Program-made: the position numbers and the translations under genes
Notes under the pieces: model-generated
What the model was told of the DNA's origin: nothing
Seen by the model: only the letters and a program-made list of their open reading frames with translations
Databases searched by the model: none
Shown here: one piece after another, positions 45,211-54,621 of the stretch
How the letters are laid out: each line of letters begins with the position of its first letter
Position numbering within the stretch: the first letter of the stretch is position 1
Assembly: GCF_001570745.1 (NCBI RefSeq)
Contig: NZ_BCSG01000006.1
Location: 1-64,000, forward strand
Direction: 5' to 3'
DNA: 64,000 nt
Origin: Alicyclobacillus mali NBRC 102425
Lineage (GTDB): Bacteria > Bacillota > Bacilli > Alicyclobacillales > Alicyclobacillaceae

Positions 45211-45891
45211 ATGCGGCTTTTGGTGGTGGAGGACGAGGCGGCGCTGCAGCGGGAGCTCGTGAAGCTGTTTCAGCAGCGCGGCTACACTGTGGACGCCGTC
45301 GACACGGTGTTCGCGGCGGTGGAGCACGGGATGAGCGGCGCGTACGACTGCATCGTGCTCGATTACATGCTGCCGGACGGGGACGGTATTGAGGCGCTCA
45401 CGCAATTGCGCGAGGCGGGGTGCACCACCCCCATCCTCATGCTCACGGTGAAGAATGATCCAAAGGATCGCGTGCTGGGGCTCAACAAGGGCGCGGACGA
45501 CTATCTGGGCAAGCCGTTCCATCCTGACGAACTTCTGGCCCGAGTGGGGGCGCTCGTCCGCCGCTCGCCCGCGCTTACCGACGACGAGGTGCTCGAGCAC
45601 GGGCGCGCGAAACTGCACACGCGGTCGCGCAGCCTCGAGTACGAAGGGCGCACGCTCGAGCTCACGAGCAAGGAGTTCGCACTGATGGAGGCGCTCTTTC
45701 GCCACAAGCACCAGGTCATGACGCGAGACCAGCTCATTGCCAAGGTCTGGGGACCGGACGCGGAGGTGGCGGACAGCGCCCTTGACACCTATATCTACTT
45801 TCTGCGCAGGAAGTGTTCCAACATCGGCTGGAAAAACGCCATTGTCACCGTGCGCGGCCGGGGCTATGCGCTGCAGCCGGAGGGCGAGTGA
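45211..45891 (+). CDS. OmpR-family response regulator
   Basis: Protein of 226 residues. Receiver domain: VVEDEAALQ, phosphoacceptor in CIVLDYMLPDGDG (about D51), LTVKND, and KPFHPDEL with the conserved Lys. C-terminal OmpR/PhoB winged helix, with LELTSKEFALMEALF and YIYFLRRKC. ATG after AAGGAGGGATGCGGA. The stop and the kinase start are three bases apart, so the pair is a single unit. Regulon unknown. Confidence 0.93.
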   Translation: MRLLVVEDEAALQRELVKLFQQRGYTVDAVDTVFAAVEHGMSGAYDCIVLDYMLPDGDGIEALTQLREAGCTTPILMLTVKNDPKDRVLGLNKGADDYLGKPFHPDELLARVGALVRRSPALTDDEVLEHGRAKLHTRSRSLEYEGRTLELTSKEFALMEALFRHKHQVMTRDQLIAKVWGPDAEVADSALDTYIYFLRRKCSNIGWKNAIVTVRGRGYALQPEGE

Positions 45892-45894
45892 CCC

Positions 45895-47196
45895 ATGTTC
45901 CGCCGCATGTATGTCACCGTGGCGAGCCTGCTCATCGTGAGCACGGGGCTTCTCCTCGTCCTCGTCGGTCTCGCGGTGTATCGAGAGCTCACGAACGACG
46001 TGGCGCGCGACGCGGAACAGGCGATGGCGGACGCCGTTCCCGCCGTGGAGCGGGCGCTCACCGAGAGCGTGTACCGGGACGGACTCGGGCCCCCCGTCCG
46101 GGACGATCTCGGCAACACCATCTTCTACTACGCCGTGGGCCCAGCGGCCGTCGCCCATTCGCCGCACGCGCCGGTGCCGTTCTCCGTCGTGCACGGCGAG
46201 GCGGTGCTCAAGCACTTCGTGACGTTCACGTACGACAACGAGCCGTATCGGCTGTACACCGTGGTCGTGCCGGATCCCACCGTCGAGCCCGACCTGATTC
46301 AGACCGCCGTCGGCCGAACGGGGGGGACCTCACCTGAGGGACTTCTCGCCACCAGCGCATTGAAATCCGCTGTGCGGGCGATAGGGGATGGAAATGCAGC
46401 CGCCCTTGCGCCGACGCGATCGACCGTTGTGCTCTACATGTACTGTCTCATCACGCAGGAAAGGTCCATGCTCACGCACACGCTCCACCTGATGGAATTC
46501 ATCGGCGGCGCGGGATTCCTGCTCGCTCTCGCGGGCGATCTCGTCCTGGCCCGGCGGCTCGTCCAGCCCGCTTTCCAGACGTGGGCCGCTTACCAGGAGG
46601 CGGTGCTGGAGCTGTCGCACGAGCTCCAGACGCCCATCGCCACCGCGAGCGCGATGCTCGCCAACCGCGAGGTGCCCGAGGACGCTGCCAACGAAATCAG
46701 GCGCGAGCTGGACCGCGCGTCCAAGATGATCTCGGACATGCTTTACCTCTCGAAGCTGCGCTCAGGCTTGGTTGACGATCCGCCGGAACCGGTGGCGGTG
46801 TCGGATCTCACGCCGGAAATTGCCGAGCGGTATCAGCCTGTCGCGCGCGCGGAGGGCATCGAGCTTCGAGGACAGGCCGAAGAGGGGCTCTTCGTCTACA
46901 CCAACCAGGCTGAGTGGGAGCGGCTGGTGAGCACGCTGCTGAAAAACGTGATCGACCACGCCAGGCGCCCGTCGACCGCCGTCTGGTCCCTGTATCGGCA
47001 AGGGCAGTGGGCGGTGCTTGCGGTCGAGAACGACGTGGCAGAGCGTGCGGGAGAAAGACCTCGCGCGCCGGAGCGCGGTGTGGGACTGCAGATTGTCGAG
47101 CGGCTCGTCCACCGGATGCGCGGGCGTTTGCGCATCGACTCGGACGAAGATCGATTTTTTGTCGAGTTGCACGTGCCGCTGTTGCGCCCGCATTGA
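45895..47196 (+). CDS. Sensor histidine kinase with altered ATP-binding motifs
   Basis: Protein of 433 residues. TM1 about 7-27, extracellular sensor of about 150 residues, TM2 about 197-219, then the dimerisation/phosphoacceptor motif LELSHELQTPIATA (His near 242). The ATPase domain has an N-box variant (LLKNVIDHARRP) but the usual DxGxG is replaced by VENDVAERAGER, and the F box is missing; the last G box is GVGLQIVERL. It probably phosphorylates the adjacent response regulator. The signal is unknown. Reduced catalytic rate or altered nucleotide binding is possible. Confidence 0.85.
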   Translation: MFRRMYVTVASLLIVSTGLLLVLVGLAVYRELTNDVARDAEQAMADAVPAVERALTESVYRDGLGPPVRDDLGNTIFYYAVGPAAVAHSPHAPVPFSVVHGEAVLKHFVTFTYDNEPYRLYTVVVPDPTVEPDLIQTAVGRTGGTSPEGLLATSALKSAVRAIGDGNAAALAPTRSTVVLYMYCLITQERSMLTHTLHLMEFIGGAGFLLALAGDLVLARRLVQPAFQTWAAYQEAVLELSHELQTPIATASAMLANREVPEDAANEIRRELDRASKMISDMLYLSKLRSGLVDDPPEPVAVSDLTPEIAERYQPVARAEGIELRGQAEEGLFVYTNQAEWERLVSTLLKNVIDHARRPSTAVWSLYRQGQWAVLAVENDVAERAGERPRAPERGVGLQIVERLVHRMRGRLRIDSDEDRFFVELHVPLLRPH

Positions 47197-47337
47197 GAGC
47201 GATTGCATGAGCGGGCCGGCGTGCTATATGATGGGTGAGGATGCACTGCGAGACAAGGGCGGGCGGCGGCAAGCTGCGCCGCTTCTTGTTGCGCACGGTC
47301 ATCGAGAGAGAACGCATCGAGATTGGGAGGGCCTGCC

Positions 47338-48636
47338 ATGCCGACGTTTGAGAGGTATCAACTGCCAACGGAGGGCGAACCCATTGCGTTGGTGGACGGG
47401 AAATTGAACGTGCCGGATCACCCAATTATTCCGTTTATCGAAGGAGACGGCACAGGGCCGGATATCTGGCGGGCGTCGCAGCGCGTGTTCGACGCCGCCG
47501 TCGAGAAGGCGTATGGCGGTAAGCGCAAGATCGCCTGGTACGAGGTGTACGCTGGCGAGAAGGCATACAACATGTTTGGCGAATGGCTGCCGCAGGATAC
47601 GTTGACCGCGCTGTCGGAATATATCGTCAGCATCAAGGGGCCCTTGACCACGCCGGTGGGCGGCGGCATCCGTTCGCTGAACGTGGCGGTCCGCCAGGAG
47701 CTGGACCTGTACGTCTGCCAGCGCCCAGTGCGTTACTTCCAAGGCGTTCCTTCGCCCGTGAAACATCCTGAACTCGTGGACATGGTGATTTTCCGCGAAA
47801 ACTCGGAGGACATTTACGCCGGGATCGAGTGGCAGGCGGGCACGCCTGAGGTGCAGAAGGTCATCGAGTTCCTCCAGAAGGAGATGGGTGTCAAGAAGAT
47901 CCGCTTCCCGGAGACGTCCGGCATCGGCGTGAAGCCCGTCTCCCGCGAGGGCACGGACCGCCTCGTTCGGGCTGCCATCGAATACGCCCTGCGCCACAAG
48001 CGCAAGAGCGTCACGCTCGTCCACAAGGGCAACATCATGAAGTTCACCGAGGGCGCGTTCAAGAACTGGGGCTACGAGCTCGCCGAGCGCGAATTCTCGG
48101 ACAAGGTGTTCACGTGGGCGCAGTATGACCGCATCAAGGCCGACAAGGGCCAGGAGGCCGCGGACGCCGCCCAGAAGGAGGCCGTGGAGGCCGGGAAGAT
48201 CATCGTGAAGGACGTGATCGCCGACGCCTTCCTGCAGCAGATCCTTACGCGTCCGGCCGAGTACGACGTCATCGCCACCCTCAACCTGAATGGCGACTAT
48301 ATCTCGGACGCGCTCGCCGCGCAGGTCGGCGGCATTGGCATTGCGCCGGGCGCCAACATTAACTATGAAACGGGGCACGCGGTCTTCGAGGCGACGCACG
48401 GTACGGCGCCGAAGTACGCGGGGCTCGACAAGGTGAACCCGGGCTCGGTGATTCTCTCGGGCGTCATGATGTTCGAGTACATGGGCTGGCAAGAGGCTGC
48501 TGATCTCATCACCCGCGCGATGGAGAAGACCATTGCGCAGAAGACCGTCACGTACGACTTTGCCCGCCTGATGGAGGGCGCGACCGAGGTGAAGTGCTCC
48601 GAGTTCGGCGATCACATCATCAAAAATATGGACTGA
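47338..48636 (+). CDS. icd: Isocitrate dehydrogenase (NADP+)
   Basis: TCA-cycle enzyme of 432 residues; isocitrate to 2-oxoglutarate with NADPH. Motifs: [32 protein letters not shown] (substrate Ser and Arg), [11 protein letters not shown], and NLNGDYISD (metal Asp). The cofactor pocket residues HGTAPKYAG and following fit NADP. Forms a unit with mdh, 12 bases downstream. ATG after GGGAGGG. Confidence 0.96.
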   Translation: MPTFERYQLPTEGEPIALVDGKLNVPDHPIIPFIEGDGTGPDIWRASQRVFDAAVEKAYGGKRKIAWYEVYAGEKAYNMFGEWLPQDTLTALSEYIVSIKGPLTTPVGGGIRSLNVAVRQELDLYVCQRPVRYFQGVPSPVKHPELVDMVIFRENSEDIYAGIEWQAGTPEVQKVIEFLQKEMGVKKIRFPETSGIGVKPVSREGTDRLVRAAIEYALRHKRKSVTLVHKGNIMKFTEGAFKNWGYELAEREFSDKVFTWAQYDRIKADKGQEAADAAQKEAVEAGKIIVKDVIADAFLQQILTRPAEYDVIATLNLNGDYISDALAAQVGGIGIAPGANINYETGHAVFEATHGTAPKYAGLDKVNPGSVILSGVMMFEYMGWQEAADLITRAMEKTIAQKTVTYDFARLMEGATEVKCSEFGDHIIKNMD

Positions 48637-48648
48637 GGAGCGGTTCGC

Positions 48649-49584
48649 ATGTTGGAGAGGAAGAAAATCTCGGTGATCGGCGCCGGATTCACGGGCGCCA
48701 CCACGGCGTTTTTGCTGGCGGCCAAGGAACTTGGTGACGTGGTCCTCGTGGACATCCCGTCGCTCGAAAATCCCACCAAAGGCAAGGCGCTCGACATGCT
48801 CGAGGCCATGCCCGTGCTCGGGAGCGATGCCCACGTCGTGGGGACGTCCGATTACGAGGACACGGCCGGATCGGACCTCGTCATCATCACGGCGGGATTG
48901 CCCCGCAAACCCGGGATGAGCCGGGACGATCTCGTCAACACCAACGCGAACATCGTGAAGTCGGTCACCGAGCAGGTGGTGCGGTACTCGCCGGACGCCT
49001 GTCTCATCGTCCTCTCCAACCCCGTGGACGCCATGACGTACGTGGCGTACAAGACGAGCGGATTTCCGAAGCAGCGCGTCATCGGGCAGGCAGGCGTGCT
49101 CGACACGGCCCGCTTCAACACGTTTGTGGCGATGGAGCTCGGCGTGTCCGTGGAGGACGTGCGCGGCTTTGTCCTCGGCGTGCATGGCGACCACATGGTG
49201 CCGCTCGTCCGCTACGCGAACGTCGGCGGCGTGCCGCTTGAAAAGCTGCTCCCGAAGGAGCGGATTGACGCCATCGTCGAGCGCACCCGGAACGGGGGCG
49301 GCGAAATTGTCAGCCTGATGGGCAACGCGAGCGCGTATTACGCCCCGGCCGCATCGCTGCTGCAGATGGCGGAGTCCATTCTGAAGGATAAGCGGCGTGT
49401 GTTGCCCGCCATCGCGTATCTCGAAGGAGAATACGGCTATCGGGATCTCACGCTCGGCGTTCCGACGGTGCTCGGCAAAGGCGGGATTGAACGCATCCTG
49501 GAACTCGATCTTCTGCCGGAGGAAAAGGCGGCGCTCGACAAGTCCGCCGAGTCCGTGCGCAGGCTGATCTCCGTGATCTCCTGA
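48649..49584 (+). CDS. mdh: Malate dehydrogenase
   Basis: NAD-dependent LDH-like malate dehydrogenase of 311 residues. It has [10 protein letters not shown] for dinucleotide binding (near 11-20), [14 protein letters not shown] with substrate Arg, SNPVDAM, and the catalytic GVHGDHMVP with His about 183. Oxidises malate to oxaloacetate. Co-transcribed with icd; citrate synthase, often upstream in Bacillus, is not in the window. Confidence 0.96.
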   Translation: MLERKKISVIGAGFTGATTAFLLAAKELGDVVLVDIPSLENPTKGKALDMLEAMPVLGSDAHVVGTSDYEDTAGSDLVIITAGLPRKPGMSRDDLVNTNANIVKSVTEQVVRYSPDACLIVLSNPVDAMTYVAYKTSGFPKQRVIGQAGVLDTARFNTFVAMELGVSVEDVRGFVLGVHGDHMVPLVRYANVGGVPLEKLLPKERIDAIVERTRNGGGEIVSLMGNASAYYAPAASLLQMAESILKDKRRVLPAIAYLEGEYGYRDLTLGVPTVLGKGGIERILELDLLPEEKAALDKSAESVRRLISVIS

Positions 49585-49598
49585 TCTGAAGCAGACGG

Positions 49599-49638
49599 GC
49601 GAAAGCCAAGGGGCCTGTGTCCCTTGGCTTTCGCTTTT
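49599..49638 (+). terminator. icd-mdh terminator
   Basis: Perfect 14-bp stem GCGAAAGCCAAGGG (49599-49612) with CCCTTGGCTTTCGC (49621-49634), followed by TTTT. The convergent chorismate mutase gene ends at this point. Confidence 0.88.
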
Positions 49639-49951
49639 AGACGGTGCGGGTCGAGCGCTCGAACGCCCTCAGACGTTCGCCTTGCCGACGGCAGGACTCC
49701 TCGTGCACGAGTGTCCAGAGCGCCGAGAGGAAGGGCGGGTTCAGCCCAAGCGCGGCACCCGCTTCAAGGTAGCGAGCCCGCACCTCCTGGGCGCGATCGG
49801 GTTGTACCACCGCTTGACGCCGGAGTGCCTTGTGTTCGGCAATTTCGTCGGCGATGGCGAAGCGCCGGGCCAAGAATGTAAGAATTTGTTCGTCGATGGC
49901 ATCAATGGCGCGGCGCAGGTCGCGAAGTTCTTCGTCCAGTGGGCGCTGCAC
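49637..49951 (-). CDS. Chorismate mutase (AroQ class)
   Basis: Protein of 104 residues from GTG 49951 with AAAGGAG 10 bases upstream. Helical AroQ-fold pattern: LRDLRRAIDAIDEQILTFLA, then RRFAIADEIAEHK with conserved Arg and Lys of the active site, RAQEVRARYLEAG. It converts chorismate to prephenate for phenylalanine and tyrosine. It is a stand-alone mutase, not fused to DAHP synthase or prephenate dehydratase. A T-box leader with a Phe-type specifier precedes it. Confidence 0.88.
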   Translation of the reverse strand: MQRPLDEELRDLRRAIDAIDEQILTFLARRFAIADEIAEHKALRRQAVVQPDRAQEVRARYLEAGAALGLNPPFLSALWTLVHEESCRRQGERLRAFERSTRTV

Positions 49952-50002
49952 GCAGGCTCGCTCCTTTCCTGTGTTGTGGCGGGCAGGTGTGTGCATCAAC
50001 GC

Positions 50003-50277
50003 AAAAACGCCCGCCCCCATAGGGGCGAGCGTTGCTCGCGGTACCACCCTGCGACGGGTGTCTGCGCACCCGCCTTTCACTTCGTTGGGATAACGATGGG
50101 CGTTCGCCCACCGGCGCTGGCTACTTGCGGCGCGCGACCACCCATCGCGCGGTTCACCAGGCGGCTCCAGAGTGAACTTCCATCCGCGGGCCGGACCAGT
50201 TCGCACCGAACACTGGCTCTCTGCACCGTCCCCGCGGATCTACTCTCTCCTTCATGGCCTTCGAACGATTGAATTTT
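50003..50277 (-). promoter_or_regulatory. T-box riboswitch (predicted Phe) of chorismate mutase
   Basis: Leader on the minus strand. The T-box motif AGGGTGGTACCGCG lies at 50037-50050. A terminator with T-run (about 50003-50033) follows; the T-box region would form the antiterminator. Stem I is visible: ATCCGCGGG / CCCGCGGAT (50231-50239 with 50182-50190), a basal AGAGT/ACTCT helix, and an AGTA S-turn. The predicted specifier in GGAAGTTCAC is TTC (Phe) at 50174-50176. Uncharged tRNA-Phe should increase chorismate mutase expression. Confidence 0.88.
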
Positions 50278-50283
50278 GTAAAC

Positions 50284-50312
50284 ATGGTAACCAATTCGGT
50301 GAAGTTTGTCAA
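50284..50312 (-). promoter_or_regulatory. Promoter of the T-box/chorismate mutase unit
   Basis: On the minus strand: TTGACA (-35, 50307-50312), 17-base spacer, TACCAT (-10, 50284-50289). The -35 hexamer lies inside the first copy of a tandem 26-bp duplication. Confidence 0.75.
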
Positions 50313-50352
50313 CGAGTTATCTGCCCGAAGTTTGTCAATGAGTTATCTGCCC
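50301..50352. repeat. 26-bp tandem duplication upstream of T-box promoter
   Basis: GAAGTTTGTCAA(C/T)GAGTTATCTGCCC twice in direct tandem, 50301-50326 and 50327-50352, with one mismatch. Each copy has the complement of TTGACA, so the -35 sequence is present twice, one copy correctly spaced from the -10. Confidence 0.85.
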
Positions 50353-50466
50353 AATGAGGCTTGAGTCCGCGTTTCCAGACATCAGACGACGCGGACCGAC
50401 CTTGGGAATGTGTTAGAATGGAGCGGGACAACAGAGCGCCCGACGGCGCGGAGTCTGGGGTGGGCT

Positions 50467-53121
50467 ATGCCATCGTCCAAACTGGTCTTGATTGATGGGA
50501 ACAGCATTCTCTATCGCGCGTTTTTCGCGCTGCCGCCGCTCACTGCGCGGGACGGTACGCCTACGAACGCCGTGTACGGATTCACGACGATGCTCCTGCG
50601 GCTTCTGTCGGACGAGAACCCGACACATCTTGCAGTCGCATTTGATAAATCCAAAGTCACGTTTCGTCATGCCGATTTCGCAGCCTACAAAGGGACGAGA
50701 CAGGAGACGCCGGATGAGCTGGTGCAGCAGTTTCCGCTCGCGCGCCGCACCCTCGAGGCGCTGTCCATCCCGATGATCGAGATCGACCAATACGAGGCGG
50801 ATGATGTCATCGGTACGCTCGCCAAGCGGGCGGCGGAGGCAGGCTTTGAAGTCCGCGTGGTCTCCGGAGACAAGGATCTCCTGCAACTGGTGGATTCCCA
50901 CGTGCATGTGCTTCTCACGCGCAAAGGCATCACCGAGATGGAGCACTTTGACGAGCAGGCGGTGGCCCAGCGCTATCCGGGCCTCAAACCCGCGCAGGTC
51001 ATCGATCTGAAGGGCTTGATGGGCGATCCGTCCGACAACATCCCGGGAGTCCCGGGAGTCGGAGAAAAGACGGCGCTCAAGTTGCTCGCGTCCTTTGGAA
51101 CGGTCGAGGGGGTCTACGAGCACCTCGAGGAGGTGCAGGGCCAGAAGCTGCGCGAGCGTCTCGAGCAGCATCGGGACGACGCGTTTCTGTCAAAGCGCCT
51201 CGCCACCATCGCATGTGATGCGCCTGTGGAGGTCGATCTCGACTCCCTGCGCTACGAAGGGCCGGATCCCGCCCGCGCACTTGCCTGGTTTCGAGAACTC
51301 GATTTTCGGTCCCTCGTCGACAAAATTTCCGAGGAAATGAGCCACGATTCGACGTCACCTCAGCCGTCTGCAGAGCCAGGCCGCCCGTCCACCGCGTGGG
51401 ACGGCTTTGCTTACGACGTAATCGAGGACGTGCAGGCGTGGCGGGAGGCCGTCTCTGCGTTCAATGAGCCGGTGGGTGTCATGATGGACTTCGCACATCC
51501 AGACTATCACGTGGCGGAAATCCGCGGGATGGCGGTGGCGGCGCCGAAGCGAGCATACTACATCCGTTTCGGCGAGCGACTAGAGTTGAGCGACGTCCGG
51601 CCGTGGCTGGTGTCCGAACGGCCCAAGGTGGCGTTTGACCTAAAGTCGATGGCGTTTGCGCTGGATGCGCACGGCATCGGGCTGACGCCCGAGTGCGGCT
51701 GGCAGGACGTGAAGCTCGCCGCATATCTGCTCAATCCCCAGGATGGCGACGTGGAGCTGTCCGAGGTGTTCGCACGCGAGCGGGGTCAGGAACTGCCTCC
51801 GCGGGAGGATGCAACACGGGAAAAGTGGCTCGCCTACACCGCATCCCATCTGCCGCCGCTGTTTGAGTCCCTTGCGTATACCATCCGTATGCAGGAGATG
51901 GAACGCCTGTATCAGGAAGTCGAGCTTCCATTGGCGTTCGTCCTGGCCAAGATGGAGATCACGGGATTCTATGTGAACCGCGAGAAACTGCAGGCGTTCG
52001 GCGAGGGACTGACTGAACGGATTGAGCGGATCACGCAGGAGATTTACGAGCTCGCGGGCACGTCGTTTAATCTGAACTCTCCCAAGCAGCTCGGCGAAAT
52101 TCTGTTTGACAAACTTGGCCTGCCTGCACTGAAGAAGACGAAGACAGGATATTCGACGAGCGCCGACGTGCTGGAGAAGCTCGCGCCGATGCACGAGATC
52201 GTCCAAAAGATCTTGGATTACCGCATGCTGGCCAAATTGCAGTCGACGTACGTCGAGGGACTGTTGAAGGTGATCCGCAGAGAGACCGGACGAGTGCACA
52301 CGCGGTTTCATCAGACGCTCACCGCCACCGGCAGGCTCTCGAGCAGCGAGCCGAATTTGCAGAATATCCCCATTCGGCTCGAGGAGGGTCGCCGGCTGCG
52401 CCAAGTGTTCGAGCCGACCTATAAGGATTGGGTGATCTTTGCCGCCGACTATTCGCAGATTGAGCTGCGCATTCTGGCTCATCTGTCTGGGGACGAGGCC
52501 CTCATTGACGCGTTTCGCCACGACATGGACATCCACACGCGCACGGCGGCGGACGTGTTTGAGGTTCCGCCGGAGCAGGTGACGAGCCTGATGCGCCGTC
52601 AGGCGAAGGCTGTAAATTTTGGGATTGTGTACGGGATCAGCGATTTCGGGCTCTCGCAGAACCTGAACATCCCGCAAAAAGAGGCGAAGCGGTTCATCGA
52701 GAATTATTTCGAGAAGTTTCCCGGCGTGAAGCGGTACATGGACGAGATCGTCAGGCAAGCGCGCGAACGCGGCTACGTCACGACGCTGATGAATCGCAGG
52801 CGATATCTGCCTGACATTCACAGCCGCAATTATCAGATGCGAAGCTTCGCGGAGCGCACCGCGATGAACACGCCCATTCAGGGCAGCGCCGCGGATCTGA
52901 TCAAGCTCGCGATGGTGCGAATCGATCGCGCGATGCGCGACGCCCAGATGGACGCGCGCATGTTGCTCCAGGTGCACGACGAGCTCATTTTCGAGTGCCC
53001 CAAGGACGAATTGCCTGCGCTGGAGGTTCTCGTGCGCGACAACATGGAGAACGCCATGACGCTGTCCGTGCCGCTGAAGGTGGATACCGCGCATGGCCCG
53101 ACGTGGTACGACGCCAAGTGA
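50467..53121 (+). CDS. polA: DNA polymerase I
   Basis: A-family repair polymerase of 884 residues. 5'-3' exonuclease domain at the start (LIDGNSILYRAFFA, VSGDKDLLQLV, GLMGDPSDNIPGVPGVGEKTA). The middle 3'-5' exonuclease-like domain lacks the usual Asp/Glu ligands, as in Bacillus enzymes, so proofreading is unlikely. The polymerase domain has motif A AADYSQIELRILAHLSGD, motif B RRQAKAVNFGIVYG and motif C QVHDELIFE. ATG 50467 is preceded by GGGGTGGG. It leads a repair operon with mutM 13 bases downstream. Confidence 0.97.
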   Translation: MPSSKLVLIDGNSILYRAFFALPPLTARDGTPTNAVYGFTTMLLRLLSDENPTHLAVAFDKSKVTFRHADFAAYKGTRQETPDELVQQFPLARRTLEALSIPMIEIDQYEADDVIGTLAKRAAEAGFEVRVVSGDKDLLQLVDSHVHVLLTRKGITEMEHFDEQAVAQRYPGLKPAQVIDLKGLMGDPSDNIPGVPGVGEKTALKLLASFGTVEGVYEHLEEVQGQKLRERLEQHRDDAFLSKRLATIACDAPVEVDLDSLRYEGPDPARALAWFRELDFRSLVDKISEEMSHDSTSPQPSAEPGRPSTAWDGFAYDVIEDVQAWREAVSAFNEPVGVMMDFAHPDYHVAEIRGMAVAAPKRAYYIRFGERLELSDVRPWLVSERPKVAFDLKSMAFALDAHGIGLTPECGWQDVKLAAYLLNPQDGDVELSEVFARERGQELPPREDATREKWLAYTASHLPPLFESLAYTIRMQEMERLYQEVELPLAFVLAKMEITGFYVNREKLQAFGEGLTERIERITQEIYELAGTSFNLNSPKQLGEILFDKLGLPALKKTKTGYSTSADVLEKLAPMHEIVQKILDYRMLAKLQSTYVEGLLKVIRRETGRVHTRFHQTLTATGRLSSSEPNLQNIPIRLEEGRRLRQVFEPTYKDWVIFAADYSQIELRILAHLSGDEALIDAFRHDMDIHTRTAADVFEVPPEQVTSLMRRQAKAVNFGIVYGISDFGLSQNLNIPQKEAKRFIENYFEKFPGVKRYMDEIVRQARERGYVTTLMNRRRYLPDIHSRNYQMRSFAERTAMNTPIQGSAADLIKLAMVRIDRAMRDAQMDARMLLQVHDELIFECPKDELPALEVLVRDNMENAMTLSVPLKVDTAHGPTWYDAK

Positions 53122-53134
53122 GGAGGGATGGAGC

Positions 53135-53992
53135 ATGCCGGAGTTGCCGGAGGTGGAGACCGTGCGGCGTCACCTCGCGGAGCGTATTGAGGGCGATGTC
53201 ATTCGCGGCGTGGAAGTCCGCCTTTCGCGCATCGTGCGTCATCCCGCGGTGGACGCCTTTGCCGATCGCCTGAGGGAGCGTGCCATTCGCCGCGTGGAAC
53301 GGCGAGGAAAGTATCTCCTCTTCCAAATGGATGGCGTCCTGCTCGTTTCTCATCTGCGCATGGAGGGGCGCTACGCCGTGGCGGATCCGTCGGAGCCGGA
53401 GGCTCCGCACACGCACGTGATCTTTCGCCTGGGGTCTGGCCGCGAGTTGCGCTACGCGGACGTGCGCCAGTTCGGCACGATGGATGCCGTGCTTGAAGGA
53501 GAGCCGCTTCCAAGAGGTCTCGCGGAGCTCGGACCGGAGCCGTTCGATCCGTCCCTCAATGGCGCTGCTTTGGGCAGGCTGTGGCGGGGGCGGCGCGCGC
53601 CCATCAAGAGCCTGTTGCTGGATCAGCGGCAGATTGCGGGGCTTGGCAACATCTACGTGGACGAAGCGCTGTTTGCCGCGGGCATTCACCCGTTGACGCC
53701 CGCCGGGTTGGTGGGGGCCGAAGCGCTGGATGAGCTCCTTCGCGAAATCCGCGATGTGCTTTCGCGCGCCATCCGCGAGGGCGGATCGTCGGTTCGGTCG
53801 TTTCGCGACGGCTACGGTCGGCATGGGGGCTTTCAGATTCAGCTGGCCGTCTACGGACGCACGGGTGAGCCCTGCCCGCGCTGCGGGGGGACGATTCAGA
53901 AGGTAAAAGTGGCCGGGCGAGGCACGCACGTGTGCCCCGCATGTCAACGCAATCCAATCGCCCGAACGGCGGAAACGGGGGTGAACGCGTGA
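53135..53992 (+). CDS. mutM: Formamidopyrimidine-DNA glycosylase
   Basis: Bifunctional glycosylase/lyase of 285 residues that removes 8-oxoguanine and related lesions. Begins PELPEVET with catalytic Pro2-Glu3 after Met removal; the Lys in RRGKYLLF; H2TH domain LLLDQRQIAGLGNIYVDEALF; and a C-terminal zinc finger (CPRC ... CPAC). ATG after GGAGGGATGGAG. Its stop overlaps the coaE start (GTGA). Confidence 0.97.
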   Translation: MPELPEVETVRRHLAERIEGDVIRGVEVRLSRIVRHPAVDAFADRLRERAIRRVERRGKYLLFQMDGVLLVSHLRMEGRYAVADPSEPEAPHTHVIFRLGSGRELRYADVRQFGTMDAVLEGEPLPRGLAELGPEPFDPSLNGAALGRLWRGRRAPIKSLLLDQRQIAGLGNIYVDEALFAAGIHPLTPAGLVGAEALDELLREIRDVLSRAIREGGSSVRSFRDGYGRHGGFQIQLAVYGRTGEPCPRCGGTIQKVKVAGRGTHVCPACQRNPIARTAETGVNA

Positions 53993-54621
53993 GAGGCAAG
54001 ATCATTGGTTTGACCGGAGGCATCGGTACTGGGAAGAGCACGGTGTCTCAGATGCTGCGCGATCTCGGCGCGTTCGTCGTGGACGCAGACGTGTGGGCGC
54101 GCAGGGTGGTGGAGCCCGGCAGCGATGGTCTGCGCGCGATTGTCGAGGCTTTCGGAGACGAGGTGCTGCAGCCGGACGGGACGCTTGACCGCAAGAGACT
54201 CGGGGCCATCGTCTTCCAGGACGAGGATATGAGATTGAAGCTCAATCAAATTGTGCATCCACGCGTACAGCAGGGAATGTGGCAGGAGACGGCGGATTAC
54301 TGGCAGCAGCACCCTGGCGAACCTGTGGTGTGGGACGTGCCGCTTCTCATCGAGGGGACGGCGAAGCGATTCGTGGACGAGATCGTCGTCGTGTATGCGA
54401 GCCCCACGACTCAGCTTCGGCGTGTGATGGAACGGGACGGCTTGAGCGAGGAGGAAGCCATGCGCCGAATTCGCGCCCAGATGCCGATCGACGAAAAGCG
54501 TGCCATTGCCACCCACATCATCGAAAACGACGGACCTCTGGAATTCACGCGAGAGCAGGTGCAGGCGCTATGGCAAAAACTTCGGACAGAAAACCGAAGC
54601 GGCCATTCTTCCTCTCGCTGA
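53989..54621 (+). CDS. coaE: Dephospho-CoA kinase
   Basis: Last enzyme of CoA synthesis, 210 residues. P-loop GLTGGIGTGKST near residues 7-18, ADVWAR with Asp for substrate, and a VVWDVPLLIEG strand. GTG 53989 overlaps the mutM stop. The end overlaps the next gene by 52 bases in another frame. The polA-mutM-coaE order is a conserved Bacillus arrangement. Confidence 0.95.
   Translation: MRGKIIGLTGGIGTGKSTVSQMLRDLGAFVVDADVWARRVVEPGSDGLRAIVEAFGDEVLQPDGTLDRKRLGAIVFQDEDMRLKLNQIVHPRVQQGMWQETADYWQQHPGEPVVWDVPLLIEGTAKRFVDEIVVVYASPTTQLRRVMERDGLSEEEAMRRIRAQMPIDEKRAIATHIIENDGPLEFTREQVQALWQKLRTENRSGHSSSR

Larger units (their letters stand above)
49952..50466. other. Chorismate mutase / polA intergenic region
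   Basis: 515 bases holding the T-box leader, its promoter and the 26-bp duplication on the left. The right 110 bases (50353-50466) precede polA; no clear polA promoter except a possible TAGAAT near 50414. Confidence 0.6.
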
